A stretch of DNA of 64,000 bases, from contig NZ_FRDF01000001.1 in the NCBI RefSeq assembly GCF_900143235.1, positions 124,001 to 188,000 on the forward strand, in the 5' to 3' direction. This DNA comes from Erythrobacter sanguineus (GTDB taxonomy: Bacteria; Pseudomonadota; Alphaproteobacteria; Sphingomonadales; Sphingomonadaceae). The position numbers and the translations under genes are program-made. A model generated the notes under the pieces. It was given only the letters and a program-made list of their open reading frames with translations, had not been told where the DNA came from and did not search any database. Of this stretch, positions 35,116 through 43,026 are shown piece by piece; position 1 is the stretch's first letter, and every line of letters begins with the position of its first letter.

Positions 35116-35820
35116 TCAGGCGCTCGCAAGCGCTGAGAGGATGTTTTCGAAAAGGCGCCGGCCGTCGGCCCCGCCAAGCGATGCCACAGCCGCCGGTTCG
35201 ATCGCGCGCTCGGGGTGCGGCATCATGCCCAGAATCCGGCCATTGTCGCTCAGGACACCGGCAATATCGCGCGCCGAACCATTGCAGGTCTCGGCATAGC
35301 GGAACGCGATCCGGCCTTCGCCCTCGAGCCGGTCAAGCGTTTCGGCATCGGCAAAATAGTTGCCATCGTGATGCGCCACCGGAATGCGCAGGCTCTCACC
35401 CGCCGCAAAGCCATTGGTGAACAGCGAACTGGTGTTCTCGACCTTGAGCGTGACGGTGCGGCAGATGAAGCGCTGGTCGGCATTGCGCATCAGTGCGCCG
35501 GGCAGCAGCCGTGCCTCGGTCAGAACCTGAAAGCCGTTGCACACGCCCAGCACCGGCACGCCGCGTGCCGCAGCAGCAGCCACCGCGCGCATGATCGGGC
35601 TCATCGCGGCCATCGCGCCTGAACGCAGGTAATCGCCATAGGAAAAGCCGCCGGGCAGGGCGATCAAATCGAGCCGTTCGGGCAGATCGGCATCGCCGTG
35701 CCATACCCTGACCGCGGGTTGTCCCGACACGGCCTCAAGCGCGGCAGCCATGTCGCGGTCGCAATTCGAGCCGGGGAAGGTGACCACGGCGGCCCTGAAG
35801 CCATTCGCCGGGAAGGCCAT
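35116..35820 (-). CDS. purQ: Phosphoribosylformylglycinamidine synthase, glutaminase subunit
   Basis: 234 residues from ATG 35820. A class I glutamine amidotransferase that supplies ammonia to PurL in step 4 of purine synthesis, bridged by PurS. The nucleophile is Cys in [11 protein letters not shown], with the His-Glu pair in [26 protein letters not shown] and [15 protein letters not shown] are PurQ signatures. Its ATG shares one base with the purS stop (TGATG), so it is translationally coupled. purL is not in the window. Confidence 0.95.
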   Translation of the reverse strand: MAFPANGFRAAVVTFPGSNCDRDMAAALEAVSGQPAVRVWHGDADLPERLDLIALPGGFSYGDYLRSGAMAAMSPIMRAVAAAAARGVPVLGVCNGFQVLTEARLLPGALMRNADQRFICRTVTLKVENTSSLFTNGFAAGESLRIPVAHHDGNYFADAETLDRLEGEGRIAFRYAETCNGSARDIAGVLSDNGRILGMMPHPERAIEPAAVASLGGADGRRLFENILSALASA

Positions 35821-36059
35821 CAGATGTTGTCCCCGGTCTCGATGGTGAAATTCTCGATCACGGTGTTGGCGAGCAGTTTTTCGCACATTTCGGTCAGCGT
35901 CGCAGGATCGGTGCCATCGGCCACGTCGAGTTCGATCATCCGCCCGATCCGCACATCCTCGACCCCGGCAAAGCCGAGGCCTTCAAGCGCATGATGCACC
36001 GCACGGCCCTGCGGATCGAGCACGCCGGGCTTCAAACGGACAAGGACGCGAACTTTCAT
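35820..36059 (-). CDS. purS: Phosphoribosylformylglycinamidine synthase subunit PurS
   Basis: 79 residues, [21 protein letters not shown] to the end GDNI. This small protein links PurQ and small PurL into the FGAM synthase complex. The conserved segments [19 protein letters not shown] and [11 protein letters not shown] are clear. The longer upstream open frame has no relation to the family, and ATG 36059 fits homologue starts. In many alphaproteobacteria purC lies immediately upstream of purS; here purC is about 3.7 kb away. Confidence 0.93.
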   Translation of the reverse strand: MKVRVLVRLKPGVLDPQGRAVHHALEGLGFAGVEDVRIGRMIELDVADGTDPATLTEMCEKLLANTVIENFTIETGDNI

Positions 36060-36139
36060 GGGCAATGGTTCCTCGCAGGGCTGGCCGGGACGAAATCTGC
36101 CGCCGATATAGCGCGCGCGCGCCAAGGTGCAATCGCAAG

Positions 36140-36490
36140 CCTGCCGGTTGTTCACGCCGTGACGCGCGGCACCGCGCGCGGCTTCTATTTCGACAGCGAT
36201 TTCGATGTCACCACCGTCAGTTTCGATTTCCCGCCGCCGGTCACGGTCAACCACACCAACGAAGCCTGGGCGCTGTTCGGTCAGGTCAGCTGCGCATTGA
36301 CCGAAAGCCCGCGTGTCACCGGCGGTCTTCGCGTGGGTTATATCGCTGGCAAGCCGAGTAGGAAATCGCCGCCATTGCCCGCAATATCACCAATGAAGAC
36401 AATGTGCTGGGCGTGGCCGATTTCAACAACAACACCGCCTTCGTCAACGAACCGGGCGTGATCGGGGTATCCTTCGGGATCAGTTACTGA
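36140..36490 (+). pseudogene. Eroded TonB-dependent receptor remnant
   Basis: Frame one (to about 36360) reads as part of an outer-membrane receptor: GFYFDSDFDVTTVSFDF, VTVNHTNEAWALFGQVS, then RVTGGLRVGYIAG. Just after GKPS the sense continues in another frame: EIAAIARNITNEDNVLG, VADFNNNTAFVNEPGVIGV, SFGISY and a stop at 36488-36490. This resembles the extreme C-terminal strands of TonB-dependent receptors. The two pieces normally lie hundreds of residues apart, so a large internal deletion plus frameshift has occurred, and the plug and signal peptide are missing. It is not expected to be functional. Limits are approximate. Confidence 0.7.
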
Positions 36491-36527
36491 TCGCGCCGTC
36501 CCTGTTGAGGGAATGCGCAATCGGACA

Positions 36528-36551
36528 ACCGGCAGGGGTGATCCTGCCGGT
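36528..36551. terminator. Terminator-like hairpin downstream of the M16 peptidase
   Basis: ACCGGCAGG (36528-36536) pairs perfectly with CCTGCCGGT (36543-36551) around a six-base loop. It lies between the pseudogene end and the stop of the leftward peptidase gene, and can act in both directions; there is no strong T-run. Confidence 0.55.
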
Positions 36552-36571
36552 CTTCCCGTGCCTGCAACGGC

Positions 36572-39466
36572 CTAATCGGCGTTGGCTGCGGGCACCACCA
36601 TCACCTCCACGGCAGCGCCTTCGGCGAGCCACCTTGCCGCAGCGGCTTGCAGGTCTTCAGGGGTTGCCGCGCGGATCAGATCGGGCGCGGCAAACCAGCG
36701 GTCGAGCCGTGCGGGATCGCTCTGCGCGCGTGCGGCAAGGCTGATCCAGCCCCCCAGGTCCTTGAGCGCATTGTCATAGTTTTCGAGCAGCGGGCGGCGC
36801 GCCCGTTCGATCAGGTCGGCGCTGGGCGGCGCGGCACGCAGTTCGGAAAGCACATCTTCCACCGCCGCGCGGGCGGCCTCGACCTGTGCGACATCGACCG
36901 ACACGCCAAGGCTGAAGGTCCCGAAATCGCGATAATGGCGGCTGTTCGATGCGCTGGCAGAGGGCGAATAGGCCTGTCCCAGTTCCTCGCGCAGCTTTTC
37001 GGTCAGCGCGATCCGCACCACCCGGGCCAGCAGGGCGAGACGCAAGGTTTCCGCCTGATCGCGGTCGTCGGTGGTTGGCCAGACCCAGCGCAGCAGCGCC
37101 TGATCGGCCTCGCCCTGATGGGTGAGCACGCGCTGGCCGCGGGTTGCGGTGAAACGGCGGTTGCGGGCCGCCTCGCGCGGGTTGAATTCGGGTTCGCGAA
37201 CCGGGAGCGCGCCCAATGTCGCGGCAACCGCGGCAATCGCCTCATCCTCGTCGAAATCACCCGCCAGCGCGAGTTCGGCAGCGCCGCCTGTCAGCCGGTC
37301 GCCGATCGCTTCGCGCAAGCCCGCATAATCAAGCGCGAGGAACGCTTCTTTGGGCTGGAGCGTGAAGCGCGGGTCATTGTCCGACAGGATCCCGCCCAGC
37401 GCCGTGCCAAGCGCGCGGGCCGGGGTCGCATCAAGCGTGGCGAAGTAATTCTCGATCCCCTTGCGGAAGCGCTCCTCACCTTCCGGACGATAGCCCGGAT
37501 CGCTCAGCAATGCGGCCAGCACCTGCATCTGCAGCGCAAGGTCGCGGGTGGTGGTGTTGCCAGAGGTGGTGAAGGCATCGGCCGCGCTCGACAGGCTGAA
37601 ACCGACGCTGCGCCCGGCCAGCACGCTTGAAAGTTCGTCCTGACTATGTCGCCCGAGCCCGCCCAGCGCGAGCGAATCCGTCAACGCCACCCGCAGGGGC
37701 GCCTCGGCGGAATTCATCAGATCACCGCCATCGACTGCAAGCGTGAAGGCGATGCGATCCTCGCGGATGGTGGTTGGCTTCAAGGTCAGGCGAACCCCAT
37801 TGGCAAAGCGGATCAGCCGCAGGCCAAGCCGGGGTTCGCGCATATCCGAGATGATCGCGCCCGGCGCGCCGAAATCGTCATAGGCAAAGGTCTGCGGGCC
37901 GTTATCCGCGGGCGGAGCAATGGGCAGCGCCATCGCTTCGGCAAGGGCGGCGCGCAGGGCTGCCTCTCCGCCTACAGGTGCGGTGCGGCCTTCAAACCGG
38001 ATCAGCGGATCTTCGAGCGGGACAGCATCCGCCTTGACCGCATCCCACGCCGCCCCGGGCGTCAGGGTTGCGGCCACCCGTTCGAACTGCGCCAGTTGCC
38101 ATTGCGGCGTGGCCGGCACCCGCTCGTCGCTCGCCAGCGCCAGTGCCCCGCCGACGAACACGGCATGGCTGCGGGTCTCGGCCCCTTCAACCGCGTTTTC
38201 ATAGGCGGTGCGCAGGTTGGCCAGCTGTTCGTCCACCTCGGCGCGGGTGAAGCCATAGGCCAGCGCCGCATTGATCTCGCGCATTGCCGCGAGCATGCCC
38301 GGCTTCCACTCGCCATCGGCGGCGCGTACGGTGAGGCTGGTGATGCGCGCATCCTCGAACAGGTCTCCGGTGCCGAAGCTCGCCCCGCGAAAAGGTGCGT
38401 CAGCGCCGCGGGCAAGGCGCGCAAGGCGGCGGTTGATGATGCCATAACCGATCCGCTCCACCAGCGCGGCATCGCGGTTGGCAATGGTATCGGGCTGGTC
38501 GCGCCACGCCGACAGGCGCGAGATCGTGACTTCCTCTGCCAGCGCCGGGTCGAGATAGATGTCGGTCAATCCCTTGCGGGTGACGTCGATCGGCCCGGCG
38601 GCGGGTTGCGGCGGGGCAGGGGCGGGCGCCCAGTCGGCAAAGTGCTGCGCAATGGCGGCTTCGACGACTTCGACCGGGTAATCGCCGACCACCACCAGCA
38701 CGGCGTTGGCGGGGGTGTAGGTGCGCGCATAGAGGCCTCTGATCTGTTCGGCACCGGCGCTCTCCAGCACGTCGAGCGTCCCGATCGGCAGGCGCTCGCC
38801 ATAACGCGCGCCGGGAGCGAGGAAGGCGACATTGTCCTCGAAATTGCGCTGCTGGAAGCCTGCCCGGTCGCGCCGTTCGGCAAGGATCACGCCGCGCTCA
38901 CGCTCCACCGCGCCTTGCGCGATGGTAAGTTCGCTCGCAGTCTCGCGCATCAGCATCAGCGCGGTATCGAGCAGCGCTTCGTCATTGCGCGGGAGGTTGA
39001 GCATGTAGGTGATGCTTTCGAACCCGGTCGAGGCATTGGTGTCCGCCCCGAAGGCCAGCCCCTCGCGTTCGAGCAGCTTGATCATCTCGCCCTCGGGAAT
39101 GCCGGTCGAACCGTTGAAGGCCATATGTTCGAGAAAATGTGCAAGCCCGCGTTCGTCGTCGCGCTCCTCAAGGCTCCCTGAGCCGATCCGCATCCGCACC
39201 AGCGCCGTCCCTTCAGGCGTGGCATTGCGGCGGATGATATAGCGCAGCCCGTTGTCGAGCTGGCCAAAGGTGTAGCCTTGGTCGACCGGAACATCGCTGA
39301 CGTCGAACGCCCAGGCCGGGGCCGCGCGGGATATCTCCGTGCTCGCCTCGACAACCGGGCGATCCTGTGCGGTCAGTGCAAGGGGGCACAACGCCAGCAG
39401 AAAGCCTGCCGCAAGAGCGCGCAAACCTGTGATTATCGGAGGAGAGGCAACCGGTCGCAAAGGCAT
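36572..39466 (-). CDS. Exported M16-family zinc metallopeptidase (two-domain)
   Basis: 964 residues from ATG 39466. A signal peptide (GLRALAAGFLLALCPLALTA) is followed by two M16 halves of about 450 residues. The inverted zinc motif HFLEH is at 110-114, with the distal Glu in the following helix (VERERGVILAERR). The second half is the inactive-type partner (from about residue 530). This is the PqqL/pitrilysin-like layout found in the periplasm of many proteobacteria; targets are probably peptides or receptor-derived fragments. It is transcribed with the same orientation as purC, but about 290 bases separate them, so it likely has its own promoter. Confidence 0.9.
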   Translation of the reverse strand: MPLRPVASPPIITGLRALAAGFLLALCPLALTAQDRPVVEASTEISRAAPAWAFDVSDVPVDQGYTFGQLDNGLRYIIRRNATPEGTALVRMRIGSGSLEERDDERGLAHFLEHMAFNGSTGIPEGEMIKLLEREGLAFGADTNASTGFESITYMLNLPRNDEALLDTALMLMRETASELTIAQGAVERERGVILAERRDRAGFQQRNFEDNVAFLAPGARYGERLPIGTLDVLESAGAEQIRGLYARTYTPANAVLVVVGDYPVEVVEAAIAQHFADWAPAPAPPQPAAGPIDVTRKGLTDIYLDPALAEEVTISRLSAWRDQPDTIANRDAALVERIGYGIINRRLARLARGADAPFRGASFGTGDLFEDARITSLTVRAADGEWKPGMLAAMREINAALAYGFTRAEVDEQLANLRTAYENAVEGAETRSHAVFVGGALALASDERVPATPQWQLAQFERVAATLTPGAAWDAVKADAVPLEDPLIRFEGRTAPVGGEAALRAALAEAMALPIAPPADNGPQTFAYDDFGAPGAIISDMREPRLGLRLIRFANGVRLTLKPTTIREDRIAFTLAVDGGDLMNSAEAPLRVALTDSLALGGLGRHSQDELSSVLAGRSVGFSLSSAADAFTTSGNTTTRDLALQMQVLAALLSDPGYRPEGEERFRKGIENYFATLDATPARALGTALGGILSDNDPRFTLQPKEAFLALDYAGLREAIGDRLTGGAAELALAGDFDEDEAIAAVAATLGALPVREPEFNPREAARNRRFTATRGQRVLTHQGEADQALLRWVWPTTDDRDQAETLRLALLARVVRIALTEKLREELGQAYSPSASASNSRHYRDFGTFSLGVSVDVAQVEAARAAVEDVLSELRAAPPSADLIERARRPLLENYDNALKDLGGWISLAARAQSDPARLDRWFAAPDLIRAATPEDLQAAAARWLAEGAAVEVMVVPAANAD

Positions 39467-39722
39467 GGAAGCGGGCAGACTAGCGCAAAGTCCCGCCGTG
39501 TCAGCCCCTTGATTTCGCGGCCGTGTCGATCGTCGCTTGCCCGCTTGTTGTCCGCATGTCGGCTGGCAGGGTGGGGCGGGGCCCGTCCAGTCAATTTCGA
39601 ACATTGCCGGACCTGTCCGCAGCGCGCCCCGCGGCTGCCCGATATTGTCCGGAATCACCACCTTGGGCACGGTTATTTCGCGGCAACACCCGCGGGGCTT
39701 GTCAGATTATGCGAGGATGAGC

Positions 39723-39751
39723 GGCGCGGAAAAGGCGCGATTTTCCGCGCC
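39723..39751 (-). terminator. purC terminator hairpin
   Basis: GGCGCGGAAAA (39723-39733) and TTTTCCGCGCC (39741-39751) form a perfect 11-bp stem with a 7-base loop, starting 3 bases beyond the purC stop. The tail is not T-rich but the stem is strong. The remaining 39467-39722 contains no recognisable gene. Confidence 0.7.
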
Positions 39752-39754
39752 TCG

Positions 39755-40558
39755 TTACTTCTTCAGGGGCGGGGGGCCGCGCAGGCGGCTGCGGGCGTGC
39801 GACAGGTCGAACACCTCACCCGGGCCATTATCCTCACCGTTGAGGAGGCCCAGCCGGCGCGCGACTTCGCGATAGGCCTCTTCCTCGCCGCCGAGATCGC
39901 GGCGGAAGCGATCCTTGTCGAGCTTTTCGCCGGTGGCCATGTCCCACAGGCGGCAGCCATCGGGGCTGATTTCGTCGGCCAGGATCACGCGGCTGTAATC
40001 GCCATCGTAAAGCCGCCCGAATTCGAGTTTGAAATCGACCAGCCGGATATCGATCGCGGCGAACATCCCGCACAGGAAATCGTTGATCCGGATCGCCATC
40101 GAGGAAATGTCGTGCATTTCCTCGTGGCTGCACCAGTTGAAGCAGGCGATGTGTTCCTCGGCCACCAGCGGATCGCCCAGTGCATCGTCCTTGTAATAAT
40201 ATTCGATCAGGGTGTGGGGCAGCGGCTCGCCTTCCTCGATCCCGAGGCGTTTCGACAGAGATCCGGCCGCAACATTGCGCAGCACCACTTCGATCGGGAT
40301 GATTTCGACCTGCCGGACCAGCTGCTCGCGCATGTTGAGGCGACGGATGAAATGGGTGGGGATGCCGATATGCGCGAGCCGTGTGAACACGTGTTCGCTG
40401 ATGCGGTTGTTGATCACGCCCTTGCCGGCGATCGTGCCTTTCTTCTCGGCGTTGAAGGCGGTCGCATCATCTTTGAAATACTGGATGATCGTGCCGGGTT
40501 CGGGCCCTTCGTAAAGGATCTTGGCCTTGCCTTCGTAGATCTTGGTGCGGCGGGACAT
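39755..40558 (-). CDS. purC: Phosphoribosylaminoimidazole-succinocarboxamide synthase
   Basis: 267 residues from ATG 40558: [20 protein letters not shown] is the SAICAR synthetase N terminus. The enzyme joins CAIR and aspartate with ATP in purine synthesis. Also seen are FKDDATAFN, the [20 protein letters not shown] signature, [14 protein letters not shown] and [10 protein letters not shown], then [15 protein letters not shown]. The length is close to that of bacterial members. The longer upstream frame would run into the tRNA region and is not used. tRNA-Phe lies 39 bases upstream on the same strand. Confidence 0.96.
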   Translation of the reverse strand: MSRRTKIYEGKAKILYEGPEPGTIIQYFKDDATAFNAEKKGTIAGKGVINNRISEHVFTRLAHIGIPTHFIRRLNMREQLVRQVEIIPIEVVLRNVAAGSLSKRLGIEEGEPLPHTLIEYYYKDDALGDPLVAEEHIACFNWCSHEEMHDISSMAIRINDFLCGMFAAIDIRLVDFKLEFGRLYDGDYSRVILADEISPDGCRLWDMATGEKLDKDRFRRDLGGEEEAYREVARRLGLLNGEDNGPGEVFDLSHARSRLRGPPPLKK

Positions 40559-40597
40559 GATAACGCAACTCCCAGCTCGGCCCGTGCAAACAGCGAA

Positions 40598-40672
40598 TGG
40601 TGCCCGGGGGCGGATTTGAACCACCGACACGCGGATTTTCAATCCGCTGCTCTACCCCTGAGCTACCCGGGC
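40598..40672 (-). tRNA. tRNA-Phe (GAA)
   Basis: 75 bases including an encoded CCA (40600-40598 read on the minus strand). The acceptor stem is GCCCGGG paired with CCCGGGC, then discriminator A. The D-arm begins TAGCTCAGGGG. The anticodon loop is in GGATTGAAAATCC with GAA at 40640-40638, and the T-arm contains GGTTCAAATCC. All four stems fold. It lies between yacG and purC on the same strand. Confidence 0.97.
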
Positions 40673-40802
40673 ATTCGCTGCAGCGGCGGGTCAGCATCAA
40701 ACGCTGCCCCGGCGAGCAAATGAGTGCGCGCCTATGGCGAAGCGGGGGGCGCTTGGCAAGAGGCTTTTGCGCAGGCTGGCACGGATAAGGCCCGGGCGGC
40801 TT

Positions 40803-40991
40803 TCAATCCTGCTCGCGCCAGTTCTCCTGCGCCAGGTCCTCGGGTTCGGCAGGCGGGCCGGGGACGGCGTAGGAATCGGAAAACCAGCGGGCAAGGTCGC
40901 GGTCGCGGCACCGCTGCGAGCAGAAGGGATGGTGATCGCTGTGGCGCGGCTTGCGGCAGATCGGGCAGGGTTTGGGAACAGATCGGGTCAT
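40803..40991 (-). CDS. yacG: DNA gyrase inhibitor YacG
   Basis: 62 residues from ATG 40991. A zinc-ribbon protein with CPIC near the start and CSQRCRDRDLARWFSD after it, the four-Cys motif of YacG, followed by a proline-rich acidic tail ending ENWREQD. E. coli YacG binds GyrB and blocks DNA binding. The ATG overlaps the TGA of the RNase G-like gene by four bases, so the two are coupled. Confidence 0.92.
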   Translation of the reverse strand: MTRSVPKPCPICRKPRHSDHHPFCSQRCRDRDLARWFSDSYAVPGPPAEPEDLAQENWREQD

Positions 40992-41965
40992 GCCTGCAAT
41001 AGCTGGGCATGTGCGGCCTCGATGGCAAGGGCCGGATCGACGGCAACCTCCAGCGCGCGCCCCGTCCGGCGCGACAGCTCGGCCAGCCACGGCTGCTTGA
41101 TCTTCGCCTTGAGCGCCGGATGGACCGTCAGCAGCAAGGTCCTGCCTGTGCCGCCAGCGGCTGCCAACTCGGCACGCCTCAACGCCATGCGCGTTGCCGC
41201 CCCCAGCCGGGCGGTCGCGAAGCGATGCAGCAGCGAGGGGCCCAGCGCCCGCGCAACCAGCTGGACAAAGCCGAAACCGTTCATCGCGGTGCGTTCATGC
41301 GGCCAGCCGGCCAGCGCTGCCTCCAATGCCTCGTCCACCGCACGGCGATCCGCCTTGGCGGCCAGCGTGGGAAAGTCGATCCCGATATTCCCGCCAAGGT
41401 CGAACCACCGCAGCGCCCGCGCGATTCCAGGGACGGCGGCCAGTGCGACGTCGCGCGGGGAGCCGACCCCGTCAATATCGATCACGGTCATTGCAGGGGT
41501 GACGCTGAGGAGAATTTCGCCGCCCGGAAAATCGAGACTGGCCGAAGATGCTGCATGCCACACTTCATCCCACGATCCTGCGGGAAAACGCTGGACCACG
41601 CGGCCTTCGGGCAGCGGTGGGGCCGCGACGGGGGCATCCGTGCTGGCGACGCGTGCCTGCGCCCGCTTCAGCCGCCCGCGCTCGGCCAGCGCGGCTCGGG
41701 TGATCACCACCGCGATCGTCTGCCCCTCGGTCACGCCAGGTGGCAGATGATCGACCAGCGCCTCGGTGCCATCATCTAGCAATGCCACGCCGCGCCGCGT
41801 CCCGGCGAGTTTGGAGATAAGTCTGGCGCGCCGATGTTCGCCTGCGCGCAGTTCGCCCGGCCAATAGATCCGTGCCGCCAGCACCTGTTCGCCGCCCATC
41901 AGCAGCGCGCGGGTTTCGGCAATCCCCTGCTCGATCAGCCACTCGGGCGGCGCTTGCCTAGCCAA
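40988..41965 (-). CDS. Ribonuclease G/E-family protein, short form
   Basis: 325 residues from a TTG at 41965 that overlaps maf by 8 bases; no ATG exists before the conserved PEWLIEQGIAETRALL. It resembles the catalytic part of RNase E/G: an S1-like N-terminal region, VIDIDGVGSPRDVALAAVPGIARALRWFDLGGNIGIDF with the metal-binding Asp residues, then the small domain. It lacks the CPxCxG zinc-link of full-length RNase G and is shorter (about 490 is usual). YacG, encoded next to it and coupled, provides a zinc ribbon. The likely role is RNA processing; substrate unknown. Confidence 0.8.
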   Translation of the reverse strand: MARQAPPEWLIEQGIAETRALLMGGEQVLAARIYWPGELRAGEHRRARLISKLAGTRRGVALLDDGTEALVDHLPPGVTEGQTIAVVITRAALAERGRLKRAQARVASTDAPVAAPPLPEGRVVQRFPAGSWDEVWHAASSASLDFPGGEILLSVTPAMTVIDIDGVGSPRDVALAAVPGIARALRWFDLGGNIGIDFPTLAAKADRRAVDEALEAALAGWPHERTAMNGFGFVQLVARALGPSLLHRFATARLGAATRMALRRAELAAAGGTGRTLLLTVHPALKAKIKQPWLAELSRRTGRALEVAVDPALAIEAAHAQLLQA

Positions 41966-42542
41966 TTGCGAAACCCGCCGCCTTCAGCAGCACCCGCGTT
42001 TCATAAAGCGGCAGACCCATCACCCCCGAATGGGTGCCCCTGATCCATTCGACGAGGCCTTCGGCTGCCCCCTGAATGGCATAGCCGCCCGCCTTGCCGC
42101 GCCATTCGTCGCCCGCCAGATAATCGGTGATTTCCGCGTCGGAGAGCCGCTTGAAACGCACCACCGTTTCGCTCAACCGTTCGCGCAAGGAACCGTCGGG
42201 CGAACGCAGCACCACGCTGGACAGGACCTGATGGCGCCGTCCGCTGATCAGTTCGAGGCACGCCCGCGCCTCGGCTGCGGTTTCGGTCTTGGGCAGGATC
42301 CGCCGCCCGACTGCCACCACCGTATCGCCCGCCAGCACATATCCGGGCGCATCGACGGCGCGCGCCTTTTCGCGCCCCATGCGCAGGGCATAGGCGCGGG
42401 GCAATTCATCCCCCAGCGGCGTTTCGTCGATATCGGCGGGGGTCACGGCATCGGGCGCAAGGCCCAGCCGCGCGAGCAATTCGCGCCGCCGGGGCGAGGC
42501 TGAGGCCAGCGTGATGTGCGCCTTGTCCCTTGGGCAGCCCAT
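41958..42542 (-). CDS. maf: Maf-like nucleoside triphosphate pyrophosphatase
   Basis: 194 residues. ITLASASPRRRELLARLGL is the Maf N-terminal signature; DETPLGDELP, VLAGDTVVAVGRRILPK and GKAGGYAIQGAAEGLVEWIRGTHSGVMGLPL follow. Maf proteins hydrolyse dTTP, UTP or modified nucleotides to monophosphates, acting as housecleaning enzymes. The start ATG lies 15 bases after the infA stop. The group of infA, maf, RNase G-like and yacG is a commonly seen alphaproteobacterial order. Confidence 0.92.
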   Translation of the reverse strand: MGCPRDKAHITLASASPRRRELLARLGLAPDAVTPADIDETPLGDELPRAYALRMGREKARAVDAPGYVLAGDTVVAVGRRILPKTETAAEARACLELISGRRHQVLSSVVLRSPDGSLRERLSETVVRFKRLSDAEITDYLAGDEWRGKAGGYAIQGAAEGLVEWIRGTHSGVMGLPLYETRVLLKAAGFAIG

Positions 42543-42557
42543 CAGCAGCGCGAACGC

Positions 42558-42803
42558 TTACTGCGGCCCGGGACCACCGCGGCCCGGCATGAAGCGATAG
42601 GTGATGCGTGCCTTGGTGAGGTCATACGGGGTCAGCTCGCACAGCACTTCATCGCCGACCAGCACGCGGATGCGGTTCTTGCGCATCTTGCCTGCCGTAT
42701 GGCCGAGCACTTCATGGCCGTTTTCAAGCTCCACCCGGAACATCGCATTGGGCAGCAACTCAACCACGCGCCCGCGCATTTCGAGGAGTTCTTCCTTGGC
42801 CAT
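42558..42803 (-). CDS. infA: Translation initiation factor IF-1
   Basis: 81 residues, slightly longer than the 72 of E. coli because of a Gly/Pro tail ([10 protein letters not shown]). It is a single OB-fold S1-type domain: [20 protein letters not shown], then [33 protein letters not shown], and [14 protein letters not shown]. It occupies the ribosomal A site during initiation. It is the first gene of the leftward group. The 223-base divergent region up to the receptor gene probably carries both promoters. Confidence 0.97.
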   Translation of the reverse strand: MAKEELLEMRGRVVELLPNAMFRVELENGHEVLGHTAGKMRKNRIRVLVGDEVLCELTPYDLTKARITYRFMPGRGGPGPQ

Positions 42804-43026
42804 GTATTTCCTTTGTCTCTGGTGCGGCGCAAATGACGCCTGTCGAAAAGCCTGCGCGCTTTAGCGATGCAGGAACCAAAAGGGAAGGCTCAAGCGTTAT
42901 GAGCCGTGCGGGCCTGAATTGGCCGGGCACTCTGCGTCCTGCTTGCGGCCCTTTGCCGTATGCCGGGCGGCGGACGAGGACCGTTAACAGACGGCCTCGC
43001 TGACGATCTTTACCTAAAGGGACAAA

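Noticed and set aside
35991-36461. Possible 156-codon gene starting inside purS
   Set aside because: Its first part is antisense to purS and its second part is the first frame of the receptor remnant; the sense of the receptor leaves the frame before the end.
40673-40673. T as first base of the tRNA-Phe
   Set aside because: Taking G at 40672 as base 1 gives a standard 7-bp acceptor stem with discriminator A and encoded CCA; the T is position -1.
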